From Flavobacterium cellulosilyticum (GTDB lineage: Bacteria; Bacteroidota; Bacteroidia; Flavobacteriales; Flavobacteriaceae): a stretch of DNA of 64,000 nucleotides. The stretch lies in contig NZ_SMFK01000002.1 of assembly GCF_004349355.1 (NCBI RefSeq), forward strand, positions 124,001 through 188,000, read 5' to 3'. The translations under genes were made by a program, and so were the position numbers. This document shows, piece after piece, positions 26,949 through 35,329 of this stretch. The stretch's first letter is position 1. Every line of letters begins with the position of its first letter. The notes beneath the pieces are model-generated. The model ran no database searches and was not told the origin of the DNA. It saw only the letters and a list, made by a program, of their open reading frames with translations.

Positions 26949-28973
26949 TTATTTAGCTGCGTTGAAAATGTCAATAATAACAGTACGGTTATAATCACGT
27001 TCTTCAGGAAATTTATTATTAAAAGGAGAATGATTTACATCTTCACCATAACCATTAACTTTAAATTTAACATCAGTTCTACCCGATTTTGCCAAGGCAC
27101 TTTCTAGTGTGTTTTTCACATCGTCTGCACGAGCTTGAGATAATTTTAAATTGTATGCATCATCTCCAATAATATCAGCATGACCCTGAATAATAACCGT
27201 TCCACCAATTGGAATTTTAGGGGCTACAACTTCATTTAGGTATTTTTCATAAATAGATATCGCTTTTGATTCATTGAATTCATAAATTATACTGTATCGT
27301 ATTCCATCTATTATTGTGGCTGGAGCCCAAAGCACGATATGTGATGTAGTTTCTTTGGTTATTGCAGTACCACTTTTACTTTGACCAGTCAATGTAATTT
27401 TAAAATCACCTTCTGGTCGATCTCCTAAAATAGATTTGCTAGATAAACTCACACTTTCTTGAGTATACGGTCCAAAGGATTGAATTTTTCCATTTTCATC
27501 CATAAGTTGAATTGTCCATACAGAGAATGCTTCTTCTGCACCTTTTACATCAAAAACCACATAACTTTCAATCGGAGCCTCTTGTGGAACTACAGTTTCT
27601 GTAGTATTAGATTTACTTGGGCCACTTTGGAATTCAGCTAAAAGAACTGGTGAATTACTTTCAATAGAAACTCTCCTGTCTCCTTCGCGAAGTAGATCCA
27701 GTTCAAGTGTTCCGCCTGGTTGTACTGATGGGATATTTGGTTTAGATTGTCCTTTGGTTTTAATTCTTGAAGCACTAATTCCAAATGTGTTTACTAAGTA
27801 AAATTTAACTGACTCAGCCATTTCCTTACCCTCTTTTGGTCCTTTTTCTGAGGATCCTACTAAGGTAATCGTTGTTGAAGGATTATTGATCATACGATCA
27901 CCTAGGATGTTGATCACATTATAATACACATTCATTTGTCTTTTTGAACGACCTGATTGGTCTATTGGAGTTACCATTACCAATTGGTCTTCCCTGAAAG
28001 ATTTTACTTCTTCTTTACTAAGAGTTACGTAACGATCTGGTATTTGGGTTGAACTAGTATTGAAGTAAACATAGTTACGCAAAGGGAAAACTTCTTTTAC
28101 ATTTCTTTGAGTTGGAGTATTAGCGGGAGCGTTAACCGAAAATTGAACTTCTGCATCTTTCGCTTTTACTTCTTCCACTGGCATAGGAATTAAATGACCT
28201 TGGCCAAATTTTAATGCTAAACCTGCTCTTAGAGTAGTTATGTTAAGTGTTTCTGTAGATCGTGGATTCTGTCCAAAGTAAGGTTGAAAAGAGACAAAAG
28301 GAGAAAGAACGAACTGTGTTTTATTATTTTGTGAGGACAATGGAATATCGTATCCCATTCCTATTTGCATTGAAATAATAGTTTTTTTGATATCACTTAA
28401 ATCTCCTTTTACTTCAGGACTTGGTGTCTGATTAGGGAAAGCAGGATTAATTCCTAATTGATAAGTAAAAGATTTATCCATATTGAAAGCCAAACGTGGA
28501 CCACCGTATAAATAAAAGTTTGATTTAAACGGAGCCAAACGCAAACTTGGTTCTACCGTAATGTAACTGATATTAGTTTTTAAATCTGCAGGACAGTCAC
28601 AAGGAGAAATTACTTGGTCAAACTTTGCTTTACGGTTATCGTATCCAGCTTGCAACATAAAGCCCCATCGTGAATCCGGTCGGTGAAATTCCATAAGAGG
28701 TGCAATAAAAAGACCAACTCCTTTTCCGTCATGAAAAGTAACAGGTGGAGTAAAATCAGCGTTCAACTGGTGTGTTGAACCTTGATAGAAATTAAAATTG
28801 GCGCCACCAGCCACACCAAACCACCATGATGGTTTTGTATAATTTAGCTCTTGGGCTTGAATAGGTGTTTGAATACTTAGCCAGGCTATAGCAATTATTA
28901 GAATGCTTTTGAGTAGGTTATTAGGGGCTATTGATACATACAAAACCTCTTTACAATTAGTTTTTGTTTTCAT
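26949..28973 (-). CDS. OmpA-family outer membrane protein
   Basis: A 674-residue outer-membrane protein. The signal peptide ends near IQTPIQAQ (residue 41). Residues about 45-245 are beta-rich with alternating aromatic strands (WWFGVAGGANFNFYQG, LYGGPRLAFNMDKSF), an OmpA/Opacity-like beta-barrel. The middle contains repeated strands of unknown fold, and the end has the peptidoglycan-binding OmpA domain with GTVIIQGHADIIGDD and LSQARADDVKNTLE, then VNGYGEDVNHSPFNN. It would anchor the outer membrane to peptidoglycan. It starts 84 nt after the stop of the ice-binding gene, with a terminator-like hairpin between, so it may be read in part from site 2. Confidence 0.85.
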   Translation of the reverse strand: MKTKTNCKEVLYVSIAPNNLLKSILIIAIAWLSIQTPIQAQELNYTKPSWWFGVAGGANFNFYQGSTHQLNADFTPPVTFHDGKGVGLFIAPLMEFHRPDSRWGFMLQAGYDNRKAKFDQVISPCDCPADLKTNISYITVEPSLRLAPFKSNFYLYGGPRLAFNMDKSFTYQLGINPAFPNQTPSPEVKGDLSDIKKTIISMQIGMGYDIPLSSQNNKTQFVLSPFVSFQPYFGQNPRSTETLNITTLRAGLALKFGQGHLIPMPVEEVKAKDAEVQFSVNAPANTPTQRNVKEVFPLRNYVYFNTSSTQIPDRYVTLSKEEVKSFREDQLVMVTPIDQSGRSKRQMNVYYNVINILGDRMINNPSTTITLVGSSEKGPKEGKEMAESVKFYLVNTFGISASRIKTKGQSKPNIPSVQPGGTLELDLLREGDRRVSIESNSPVLLAEFQSGPSKSNTTETVVPQEAPIESYVVFDVKGAEEAFSVWTIQLMDENGKIQSFGPYTQESVSLSSKSILGDRPEGDFKITLTGQSKSGTAITKETTSHIVLWAPATIIDGIRYSIIYEFNESKAISIYEKYLNEVVAPKIPIGGTVIIQGHADIIGDDAYNLKLSQARADDVKNTLESALAKSGRTDVKFKVNGYGEDVNHSPFNNKFPEERDYNRTVIIDIFNAAK

Positions 28974-29008
28974 TTTATTTATGTTTTATGTTTTTATTTA
29001 TTTTTTTG

Positions 29009-29038
29009 AATACATCCAGCCCGGAGACGGGATGTATT
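29009..29038 (-). terminator. Hairpin between the ice-binding gene and the OmpA gene
   Basis: AATACATCC (29009-29017) and GGATGTATT (29030-29038) form a 9-bp stem followed on the plus strand by T8 and on the minus strand by CAAAAAAAT. On the minus strand it lies just past the stop of the 29057 gene and before the start of the OmpA gene. Confidence 0.6.
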
Positions 29039-29056
29039 TTTTTTGATTTTAAATCA

Positions 29057-30544
29057 TTAATTAGTAGGTACATTAACAATCGTATTCACCATCGTAACAG
29101 ATGCTACCAGTGATATTGCTCTACCATTTAGAACTGTTAACAATGGATTAGTACTATTAGCTGGAGAAGATAAAGTCACTCCAGAATTAGCGATAATGTT
29201 TCCGACCATTACTCCACCACCGGCGTAGTTAATGACAGCTGCAGTACCCACATACCAATAAACATTGTTAGGATTACCTACTCCGTTTAAAAAGACAACA
29301 CTACTTGGAGCTGAATCACCTACTGTTAATGTAGAAGGTGCTTGAAAGTACCATTTTGCATTAGGATCACCTTGAGCATTTAATGTAAGATTTCCGTTAG
29401 TTATTTTAAAAGAGCTTGAGGCTGTATAAACACCAGGAGCTAACGATAATCCACCTAGTTCACCTGCTCCAGGATTGACAAAAGGAGCTACTCCTAAATT
29501 TGGCATTTGAGCAGGAGAAATACTAAGGTAAAGTGCTCTGGCTGCATTCAAACCAGCTAATGCAGTTGCTGCTTTGTTAGCATTTCCAGGTGCAGGTGCA
29601 TCAGTATATATTCCATTGGTTACAAGTCCATTATTCAATGGCGTTATTGTATAACCATCACCACTTGTACCATCTAAAAAGCCTGTTACCAAAGTCGAAG
29701 CTGCGGTGGTACCAATCGATCCATTCACTACAGTAAGTAATCCTTGATTCGTTATTCCGGCATTTCCACCAAATACTCCAAATCCCAAACCGGTTGTTGT
29801 AACCACAGGTGGTGGATTGCTATTTACTAGATTGAAAGTTGTAAATTTCCATACATAATCATTAGCCATCGCGGTACCAGAAACATTTCTGGCTCCAGTT
29901 GTAATTGTAACTGTGTATACTTTATTCGCTATTAAAGGAAGAGTTGGCGTAAAAGAAAACGTTTTTCCAGCATTTGAATTTGAAATTAATCCTCCAATTC
30001 CAACTATAGAAGCACCTTCTTTTACAGTGTATGTGAGTCCGTTTATAGTCAATGGATTCATCGGCATGTTAAAGGTTGCACTAATAATTTTATTAAGAGG
30101 AACATTAATAGCATTATTAACAGGATCAGTTGATTGTACAAATGGTAAAATTCCAGTAGTAAATGTCCAAACATAATCCGTTTGCAAAGCATTACCATCT
30201 ACATCTTTGGCCGATGTTGTAATCTTAGCGGTGTAAATAGTGTTAGGAGATAGAACTCCATTTGGAGTAAAGGTAGCCGTATTTCCTGAATAGGATATTA
30301 CTCCAGAAACAGCTGATCCACCAGTTACAGTAAATGATGTCTGGATAGTTGCCGGATTCATCGCTTCATTGAAGGTAGCAGTAATTATCTGGTTCAATGG
30401 TACTCCAATGGCACCATTTATCGGATTTGTTGTTGTTACAACTGGACATACGCCAACGATTTCATTGAAATCATCATTAGCACAGCCCGAAATCAATACC
30501 ATAAATAGCATTGCGATTGTCGAAAGTAATTGTTTTGTTTTCAT
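29057..30544 (-). CDS. Ig-like (Big_5) plus DUF3494 ice-binding lipoprotein
   Basis: A 495-residue lipoprotein; the lipobox is LISGC (Cys about residue 21). Two Big_5-type Ig-like repeats follow (NPINGAIGVPLNQIITATF and DPVNNAINVPLNKIISATF), each with ATIQ/PLTI and YTAKITTSAKDVDGNAL / YTVTITTGARNVSGTAM endings. Residues about 250-495 are DUF3494, the ice-binding/antifreeze beta-solenoid family, with FGVFGGNAGITNQG, NLGVAPFVNPGAGELGG and LTLNAQGDPNAKWYFQA. DUF3494 proteins bind ice and inhibit its recrystallisation or attach cells to ice. It lies 49 nt below promoter site 2. Ice binding itself is inferred from the family. Confidence 0.88.
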   Translation of the reverse strand: MKTKQLLSTIAMLFMVLISGCANDDFNEIVGVCPVVTTTNPINGAIGVPLNQIITATFNEAMNPATIQTSFTVTGGSAVSGVISYSGNTATFTPNGVLSPNTIYTAKITTSAKDVDGNALQTDYVWTFTTGILPFVQSTDPVNNAINVPLNKIISATFNMPMNPLTINGLTYTVKEGASIVGIGGLISNSNAGKTFSFTPTLPLIANKVYTVTITTGARNVSGTAMANDYVWKFTTFNLVNSNPPPVVTTTGLGFGVFGGNAGITNQGLLTVVNGSIGTTAASTLVTGFLDGTSGDGYTITPLNNGLVTNGIYTDAPAPGNANKAATALAGLNAARALYLSISPAQMPNLGVAPFVNPGAGELGGLSLAPGVYTASSSFKITNGNLTLNAQGDPNAKWYFQAPSTLTVGDSAPSSVVFLNGVGNPNNVYWYVGTAAVINYAGGGVMVGNIIANSGVTLSSPANSTNPLLTVLNGRAISLVASVTMVNTIVNVPTN

Positions 30545-30592
30545 TTTTTATTTGGGGTTTATTAATAATAATATGTTAATATTTAACATTAC

Positions 30593-30658
30593 AAAGGTTG
30601 ATCAGTTGCAGACCTTTTTAATTACACAATTCAATCGAAGATTTGTATAATTCACTTA
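30593..30658 (-). promoter_or_regulatory. E-element promoter, site 2 (29057 ice-binding gene)
   Basis: The element lies at 30620-30658. On the minus strand it reads AAGTGAATTATACAAAT at the distal end and TTGTGTAATT at the proximal end. After 22 nt comes CCTTTG (box 30593-30597) in the context AACCTTTGTAA. The start codon is 49 nt below the box. Confidence 0.75.
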
Positions 30659-30800
30659 TTTTTGAAGTAAAATGAATGTTAATATGAATTATATTTATTT
30701 GTTTTTATATAAGTTAATTAAAAAAGTTGTTTTCAATATTTACCTACATAGGGAATGTTTATAGTAGAAATAGGTTTTTTGTTAAAAAAAGTTAAAAAAA

Positions 30801-30826
30801 AAATCGAGATTTTTAAATCTCGATTT
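30801..30826 (-). terminator. Rho-independent terminator
   Basis: AAATCGAGATTT and AAATCTCGATTT form a 12-bp stem with a 2-nt loop, flanked by A and T runs. It lies 48 nt past the stop of the 30874 gene. Confidence 0.75.
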
Positions 30827-30873
30827 TTTTTTTTAACTAAATATAGTTTCAAAAGACGTAATTATAAAAGTTT

Positions 30874-31797
30874 CTATTCCTCTTTGAAATCGTCTCTTTG
30901 CCCTAATTTGCAAATGTAAGCATTCAATTCCCTTGTTAATGTATCAAGTATAATAGCTGATTCTTTTATGTGTGCTACACATCGTTTAATATCATCTGGA
31001 GAATTTATGGATTGATCCAGCACTTGTGAAAAACCTAAAATATTAGCAATAGGTTGTCTTACTTTATGCGAAGTGATGAACATCATCTCCTCTAGTCCAA
31101 TTATATATCTTTTTTGTTTGTCTTCTGCAATTTTAAGGTCTCTATTGGCAATGTTTAATTCAGCAGTTCTAATTTCTCTCTCCTGAGTTTTAAAAATTAA
31201 TTTTTTGTTGGCAATAGCGAGCTCCGCTTCTCTAATGTTTTTTTCCAGTTTTTGAAAAGCCAGTTCCCTATTGGCTATAATTAATTCCACAGCCCTTTTT
31301 TCTTTCTCTTTATTCTGAAAGATAAGTTCATTGTTAGCAATTATTAACTCTGACGCTCTTTTTTCTTTCTGCTCGTTCTGAAAGTCTAGTTCATTTTTTG
31401 CAATGACTAACTCTGATGCCCTTTTTTCTTTCTCTCTATTCTGAAAATTGAGTTCATTATTTGCAATGACCAACTCCGAAGCTCTTTTTTCTTTCTCATT
31501 GCTCTGAAACATAAGCTCAACGTTAGCAATAACTAATTCGGCTGCACGTTTTGCTTTTTCTTCATATTGAAAGGCTAGTTCTTTATTTGCTAGGATTAAC
31601 TCGGTAGCAAGATCACTTCTTTCTTTATATTGAAAGTGAAGTTCATTGTATGCAGAGATTGACTCATTAGCACTTTTTTCTATTTCCGCATTTTTACTCG
31701 CTAATTTTTTGTCAGTTAATACTAATTTACTAGCAAGCTTGTTTTCCATCAAAGCGATGGATTCTTTTAATATATCAGTTTCGATTATCTCTTTCAT
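30874..31797 (-). CDS. Coiled-coil signalling protein with isolated DHp (HisKA) domain
   Basis: A 307-residue protein. Residues about 40-225 are nine tandem 21-residue (three-heptad) units of the type ELVIANNELNFQNREKEKRAS. Then comes an H-box, MFITSHKVRQPIANILGFSQVL (about residues 238-260), with the phosphoacceptor His present, and about 45 helical residues to the stop. There is no HATPase catalytic domain, receiver, transmembrane segment or sensor domain. It could dimerise with a kinase through the coiled coil or act as a phosphotransfer protein. The same repeat occurs in the hybrid kinases at 46919 and 52699. It may be a truncation product or a dedicated adaptor. Confidence 0.7.
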   Translation of the reverse strand: MKEIIETDILKESIALMENKLASKLVLTDKKLASKNAEIEKSANESISAYNELHFQYKERSDLATELILANKELAFQYEEKAKRAAELVIANVELMFQSNEKEKRASELVIANNELNFQNREKEKRASELVIAKNELDFQNEQKEKRASELIIANNELIFQNKEKEKRAVELIIANRELAFQKLEKNIREAELAIANKKLIFKTQEREIRTAELNIANRDLKIAEDKQKRYIIGLEEMMFITSHKVRQPIANILGFSQVLDQSINSPDDIKRCVAHIKESAIILDTLTRELNAYICKLGQRDDFKEE

Positions 31798-31908
31798 TTT
31801 ATCGTGCTATTGATTTATTAGTAAAATATAATCCAAAGAGTTTTTTTACGACTCAACTTAGTTAGGAAAAGCGGATGTAATAATTAAAATAGGGATATTC
31901 GTATAGAA

Positions 31909-31987
31909 AAAATAGATTTCTCTTACAATATAACTGTTTTACTTAGTGTTTTTAGCTTCAACAATTAACGTATCAGAAATCTATTTT
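31909..31987 (-). terminator. Long-loop inverted repeat ending the CsbD-YtxH operon
   Basis: AAAATAGATTTCT (31909-31921) and AGAAATCTATTTT (31975-31987) are perfect 13-bp inverted copies separated by 53 nt. On the minus strand the second arm is followed by TTTTTTC. It lies 37 nt past the stop of the YtxH-like gene, so I read it as the operon terminator. The loop is long enough to hold a separate small RNA. Confidence 0.5.
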
Positions 31988-32023
31988 AAACCAAAAGAGA
32001 TATTTAGTTTTTTTACAAAGATT

Positions 32024-32302
32024 TTAAAGGTCTAAGTTTTTAAATTCTTTTTTTAAGGAATTTAGTTTTGCTTCTCCATTCGAAATTAATTTTTCTTCTT
32101 TATGCAACATGTCTTCGTATTTATTATTCATTGCTTCCACAATGGATTCATATTTATCTTTCAAAACGTCTGCACTATCGTTTGCTTTATTTATAATTTT
32201 TTTTCTTGTTTTTTTACCTTCAGCAGGCGCAAACAAAACTCCCAATAATGCTCCAGCGGCAACACCGCCCAATAGTCCTAATATTACTTTAGTTGAACTC
32301 AT
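32024..32302 (-). CDS. YtxH-domain protein
   Basis: A 92-residue protein. It starts with a glycine-rich membrane helix (VILGLLGGVAAGALLGVLFAP, about residues 6-26), then the family motif FAPAEGKKTRKKIINKA, and ends in a charged helix/coiled coil (YESIVEAMNNKYEDMLHKEEK). These are the features of YtxH-like general-stress proteins. It is the last of four close genes (33162 to 32024) under promoter site 3. Confidence 0.82.
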   Translation of the reverse strand: MSSTKVILGLLGGVAAGALLGVLFAPAEGKKTRKKIINKANDSADVLKDKYESIVEAMNNKYEDMLHKEEKLISNGEAKLNSLKKEFKNLDL

Positions 32303-32331
32303 AATCTTTATTTTTATTTTAATTGTTTAAT

Positions 32332-32484
32332 TTATAATCGTCTTCCTTGAATAAGTCTAAATAAAATAGCAATTATTGCTATAACAAGAAGAATGTGAAT
32401 GATTGATCCTGCGCTGTAAGCGAAGAATCCGATGGCCCAAAAAATGATTAGAATGACTGCCACGGTGTAAAGTAGATTGCTCAT
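32332..32484 (-). CDS. lmo0937-family small membrane protein
   Basis: A 50-codon gene. It encodes MSNLLYTVAVILIIFWAIGF and FAYSAGSIIHILLVIAIIAI, then LFRLIQGRRL: two membrane helices with a basic C-terminal end. This is the lmo0937-type pattern of short stress-associated membrane proteins. It starts 18 nt after the lipoprotein gene and ends 29 nt before the YtxH gene, so it belongs to the site 3 operon. Confidence 0.75.
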   Translation of the reverse strand: MSNLLYTVAVILIIFWAIGFFAYSAGSIIHILLVIAIIAILFRLIQGRRL

Positions 32485-32502
32485 GATTTCTGTTTTTTTA
32501 AG

Positions 32503-32964
32503 TTATTTTTTATTATCAATTGTTAAGTCTTTTAATGCTTTCCCTATTTCGTTAATATCGTGATTGAATTCGCGTTTAAAGGATTGCCAATCTGAATTTG
32601 TTTGTTTTTTATACTTTTCTATTTTGACTTTGAGATCGCTGTTTTTTTGCTCCAGGAGATCAATATTTTTTTCATACTTTGCGTCAATAGATTTGCCAGT
32701 ATTTTTCATTTTTGTTTTTAATTCAGTGATTCGAATTTCATTCTCATTGATTATCGAATCTGTACTAATTTTAAAAGCTTGCCATTCTTTTGTATTATCA
32801 TTTTTTTTGGCTAAAGTTAAAGTGTCATTTGCCTCTAATACATTTTCATTTGCCTCTTTTTCTTCTTTGGTTTCCGGTTTGCAGCCTACCAGAAGTAATC
32901 CAACCATAAACGTTAAGAAGCCTATAGAAAAAAATATTTTATTCATTTTTCTTGTTTTTTTCAT
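32503..32964 (-). CDS. Predicted lipoprotein with long coiled coil
   Basis: A 153-residue lipoprotein; the lipobox is LLVGC (Cys about 28, preceded by the hydrophobic FFSIGFLTFMVGLLL). The mature part is charged and helical with heptad spacing (KNDNTKEWQAFKISTDS, ISELKTKMKN, NIDLLEQKNSDLKVKIEKY), then WQSFKREFNHDINEIGKAL, reminiscent of CsbD-like or other stress helices. It lies between csbD-like and lmo0937-like genes with 12- and 18-nt gaps. Function unknown; periplasmic stress protein is an inference. An ATG six codons downstream could also serve. Confidence 0.7.
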   Translation of the reverse strand: MKKTRKMNKIFFSIGFLTFMVGLLLVGCKPETKEEKEANENVLEANDTLTLAKKNDNTKEWQAFKISTDSIINENEIRITELKTKMKNTGKSIDAKYEKNIDLLEQKNSDLKVKIEKYKKQTNSDWQSFKREFNHDINEIGKALKDLTIDNKK

Positions 32965-32976
32965 GTTTATTCAGAT

Positions 32977-33162
32977 TTATAATGCTTGAATTATTTTTAA
33001 TAATTCCTCTCTGGTTTTACCCAATTTTTTTTGGAGTCTCGCAATCATTTCCTCTTTTTTGCCTTTTATAAATAAAAAGTCACCGTCTGTTAAAGCCGCA
33101 AATTTTTGTTTCAATTTGCTCTTTTGCTCTTCCCAGTTTCCAGATAATTGTGTGGTTTTCAT
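32977..33162 (-). CDS. CsbD-like stress protein
   Basis: A 61-residue protein beginning MKTTQLSGNWEEQKSKLKQK. The repeated L/WxxxKxKLKxKF pattern and the GKKEEMIARLQKKLGKTREE segment, with about 60 residues in total, match CsbD-type small stress proteins. It is first in the operon with the lipoprotein, lmo0937-like and YtxH-like genes and lies 42 nt below promoter site 3. Confidence 0.75.
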   Translation of the reverse strand: MKTTQLSGNWEEQKSKLKQKFAALTDGDFLFIKGKKEEMIARLQKKLGKTREELLKIIQAL

Positions 33163-33203
33163 TTTCTATTATATTAATAGTGAATGTTGTTTCATAACTT
33201 TAC

Positions 33204-33269
33204 AAAGTTGGTCTCTTTTGGGGTGGAAAGTATTACATAACTTTTTGAATAATTTGTAATATTTACTGT
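33204..33269 (-). promoter_or_regulatory. E-element promoter, site 3 (CsbD-YtxH operon)
   Basis: The element lies at 33231-33269; on the plus strand it runs TATTACATAACTTTTTG to AATTTGTAATATTTACTG. The box CTTTG (minus strand, 33204-33208) follows after 22 nt, and the csbD-like start codon 42 nt later. Confidence 0.75.
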
Positions 33270-33699
33270 TTATCACTTTTTTATGGGGCAAAAAAGGAAG
33301 ATTTCATGCTTGAATATTTAGAATCGGGAAAGTCAATTGTTTTTATTGATTCTCTCACTAATACTTATCTTTAGGCATTTTCTTTATTTAGTACTGTTAT
33401 TTATAATGCCGTTAATTCTACTGAAATTACAAAAAAGTATAGTTTTATTTTGATCGCTACACCTTGAAAGGTTTATAAAGTTTAATACTTTTATATTTTT
33501 AGAATGATAATCAAACTTAAAACAAAGAGTTAAAACATTATTTAATAATTTCAGGTTCTCAACTTATGGCAAAAAAGATGTTTATAACTTTAAATTCTCC
33601 AAACAAAGAGCTATAATGAACATGTTTGCGTTTCCAAGAAATACAAATTTTATTGTTGTTTCTTTTTATTAATGCATCTCAAAGGAGCCGAATGTTTTT
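33270..33699. other. Non-coding stretch, no gene seen
   Basis: About 430 nt of AT-rich DNA upstream of the site 3 promoter and downstream of the 33700 gene. I see no ORF with a plausible product, no clear terminator and no repeat in it. Confidence 0.5.
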
Positions 33700-33918
33700 C
33701 TATTTTGGTTTTATATTGTTATTTTCACTATAATCTTTTAACATGATGTTCAATGAATTATAATACTCTAATAATGTCTTACTATTTATTTGGGGATCTT
33801 CATTAATGGGAACTGTGATGGGCATTTCTTCGATATATTTTGATAATTCAGGAAATTGTTCCTTTATTTTCAAAGTAATTTTAAATATAGCCTCATTGAT
33901 TTCTTTTTCAGTTTTCAT
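33700..33918 (-). CDS. Small hypothetical protein
   Basis: A 72-residue soluble, mostly helical protein (EINEAIFKITLKIKEQFPEL, EEMPITVPINEDPQINSKTL, LEYYNSLNIMLKDY) with a short Asn/Lys tail. I do not recognise it. The 33-nt distance to the upstream 33952 gene and the same strand suggest cotranscription from site 4. No domain or active site is visible. Confidence 0.6.
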   Translation of the reverse strand: MKTEKEINEAIFKITLKIKEQFPELSKYIEEMPITVPINEDPQINSKTLLEYYNSLNIMLKDYSENNNIKPK

Positions 33919-33951
33919 TATAAATTTATTAAAAAGTTACTAAAATGATGT

Positions 33952-34185
33952 CTAATATTTGATTCCAAATTTATAGTCAAATAAATTGTCCTCCTGGGCT
34001 TTCACGGAACATCCACTCGCTTTATTATAATATTCTTGTTCTAATCGAGTAGAAGCTTCATGATAAGACATAGCAACTTCTTTGTGGCATTTTGAATTAC
34101 TGGTTCTACTGGCAATTCGATCTTTATTTTTATTTAAAGTATCAAGAGAGGTGTCTCCTATGGTTCCGTTATTGGCTGCTTTCAT
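33952..34185 (-). CDS. Small hypothetical protein of the E-element regulon
   Basis: A 77-residue polar protein with no signal peptide (NGTIGDTSLDTLNKNKDRI, then NSKCHKEVAMSYHEASTRLE). There are two cysteines (KCHK and GCSVK). Aromatic residues cluster near the end (FDYKFGIKY). I do not recognise a family. It starts 45 nt below the box of site 4, the element copy with one of the clearest dyads. Confidence 0.6.
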   Translation of the reverse strand: MKAANNGTIGDTSLDTLNKNKDRIASRTSNSKCHKEVAMSYHEASTRLEQEYYNKASGCSVKAQEDNLFDYKFGIKY

Positions 34186-34229
34186 TTTATTGTTTTGTTT
34201 CTATAGAGAAAGTGTTATCTCGACTATAC

Positions 34230-34295
34230 AAAGGTGGCGTGTTTTAAGAATGAATGTGTTACATAACTTTTATCATAAGTTATAATATTCACATG
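34230..34295 (-). promoter_or_regulatory. E-element promoter, site 4 (33952 gene)
   Basis: The element lies at 34257-34295. On the minus strand it reads TGTGAATATTATAACTT, 7 nt, AAGTTATGTAACA. ATAACTT/AAGTTAT is a perfect 7-bp dyad. After 22 nt comes CCTTTGTA (box 34230-34234). This is the type copy used to define the motif. Confidence 0.8.
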
Positions 34296-34365
34296 TTTTA
34301 GAATGAACAGTAATTATTGTTATAATGTAGTTTAAAAAAAACACTTTAATGTCGATACAAAAAAA

Positions 34366-34401
34366 AAAACACCTCTACTTTTTAAGATTTAGAGATGTTT
34401 T
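34366..34401 (-). terminator. Terminator of the DUF4382 gene
   Basis: AAAACACCTCTA (34366-34377) and TAGAGATGTTTT (34390-34401) form a 12-bp stem; the single mismatch is a G-U wobble on the minus-strand RNA. It lies about 25 nt past the stop of the DUF4382 gene. Confidence 0.65.
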
Positions 34402-34424
34402 TGAAAAATGCTTTTTTAAATTCT

Positions 34425-35192
34425 TTATAAAATTGTCGTTCCTATATCTGTGGTAATTCCCGCACTAACTACAATGTTAGTTTTTACAACAGGAAGCAAA
34501 GGAGATACAGGAGTAATGGTCACTTCATAAGTACCTGGAGTAACTCCCATAACCGTAAAACCTCCTTCTGCATTCACATTTGTTGAAAATGAAAGGGTAG
34601 GATTAACAACATTCACAACACTAACAACCGCCAATCCAACTGGTGAAATTTTTCCTTTTATAGAGCCGCTGATAGCAGTTTGAATGGTTCTGATAACTGG
34701 TTTCAATTTATAGCCTCCATTTCCTAATTGTATAATCGACTTGTTAGCATCAAAATCAAGAAGTATAGAATATAAAATACCTTGTTGTAATGTTTCGTGT
34801 ACCTGAAGTTTTAAACCAGTTTGATCTGCGCTCGGTGTACTCAAAGGATAGCTCATGTTATTAACTATTACGGAGTTGTTAGATCCAAGTATAAGTCTTA
34901 TCTGCTCTACTGTTGCCATTTCTAGAGTATCAGTAGCAATTATTGTACTTACCCCATTAGTAAGATCCAGTAAGTTATAAATACCTTTTTTTACATTTAA
35001 TGCAACTGTCGCTCCGCCGCTTCCAGTAACTTCTACGCCTTGTAAGTCAACGAATACTGCACTATATGGACCTGGGGCATCTGTCATTTTTATGGCAACA
35101 GGGTATGTTGAATTTGCACTATCATTACTACTGCATGAATTCATAATTAATCCAACCATAAAAATCGACAAAATTAATTTTATTTTTTTCAT
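34425..35192 (-). CDS. DUF4382 lipoprotein with carboxypeptidase-like C-terminal domain
   Basis: A 255-residue lipoprotein. The lipobox is IMNSC (Cys about residue 20). Residues 30-165 form DUF4382 (VAIKMTDAPGPYSAVFVDLQGVEV, YNLLDLTNGVSTIIATDTLEM), a surface-exposed beta fold. The last approx. 85 residues, GSIKGKISPVGLAVVSVVN and GGFTVMGVTPGTYEVTITP, resemble a carboxypeptidase-regulatory (CarboxypepD_reg) Ig-like module. It lies 43 nt below the box of site 5. Substrate unknown; outer-membrane anchoring follows from the lipobox. Confidence 0.82.
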   Translation of the reverse strand: MKKIKLILSIFMVGLIMNSCSSNDSANSTYPVAIKMTDAPGPYSAVFVDLQGVEVTGSGGATVALNVKKGIYNLLDLTNGVSTIIATDTLEMATVEQIRLILGSNNSVIVNNMSYPLSTPSADQTGLKLQVHETLQQGILYSILLDFDANKSIIQLGNGGYKLKPVIRTIQTAISGSIKGKISPVGLAVVSVVNVVNPTLSFSTNVNAEGGFTVMGVTPGTYEVTITPVSPLLPVVKTNIVVSAGITTDIGTTIL

Positions 35193-35234
35193 TTTAATTT
35201 ATTTAGCGTTGCAAATTCATTTTTGCAACTATGT

Positions 35235-35300
35235 AAAGGTCATTACATTTATTAAACGGGCTGTTATAGAACTTTAGTATTAAGTTGCAATATTTACAGA
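35235..35300 (-). promoter_or_regulatory. E-element promoter, site 5 (DUF4382 gene)
   Basis: The element lies at 35262-35300 with arms AGAACTT/AAGTTGC (5 of 7 bp paired, AACTT/AAGTT). CCTTTA (box 35235-35239) follows on the minus strand after exactly 22 nt. The start codon is 43 nt below the box. Confidence 0.75.
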
Positions 35301-35329
35301 TTGTCATTTTCTAAGCCCTACCGAATAGA

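Noticed and set aside
31843..31862. CGACTCAACTTA shared with the region before the giant kinase (58538-58550)
   Set aside because: Two 12-nt matches in opposite orientation relative to their genes and with no common spacing; probably chance.
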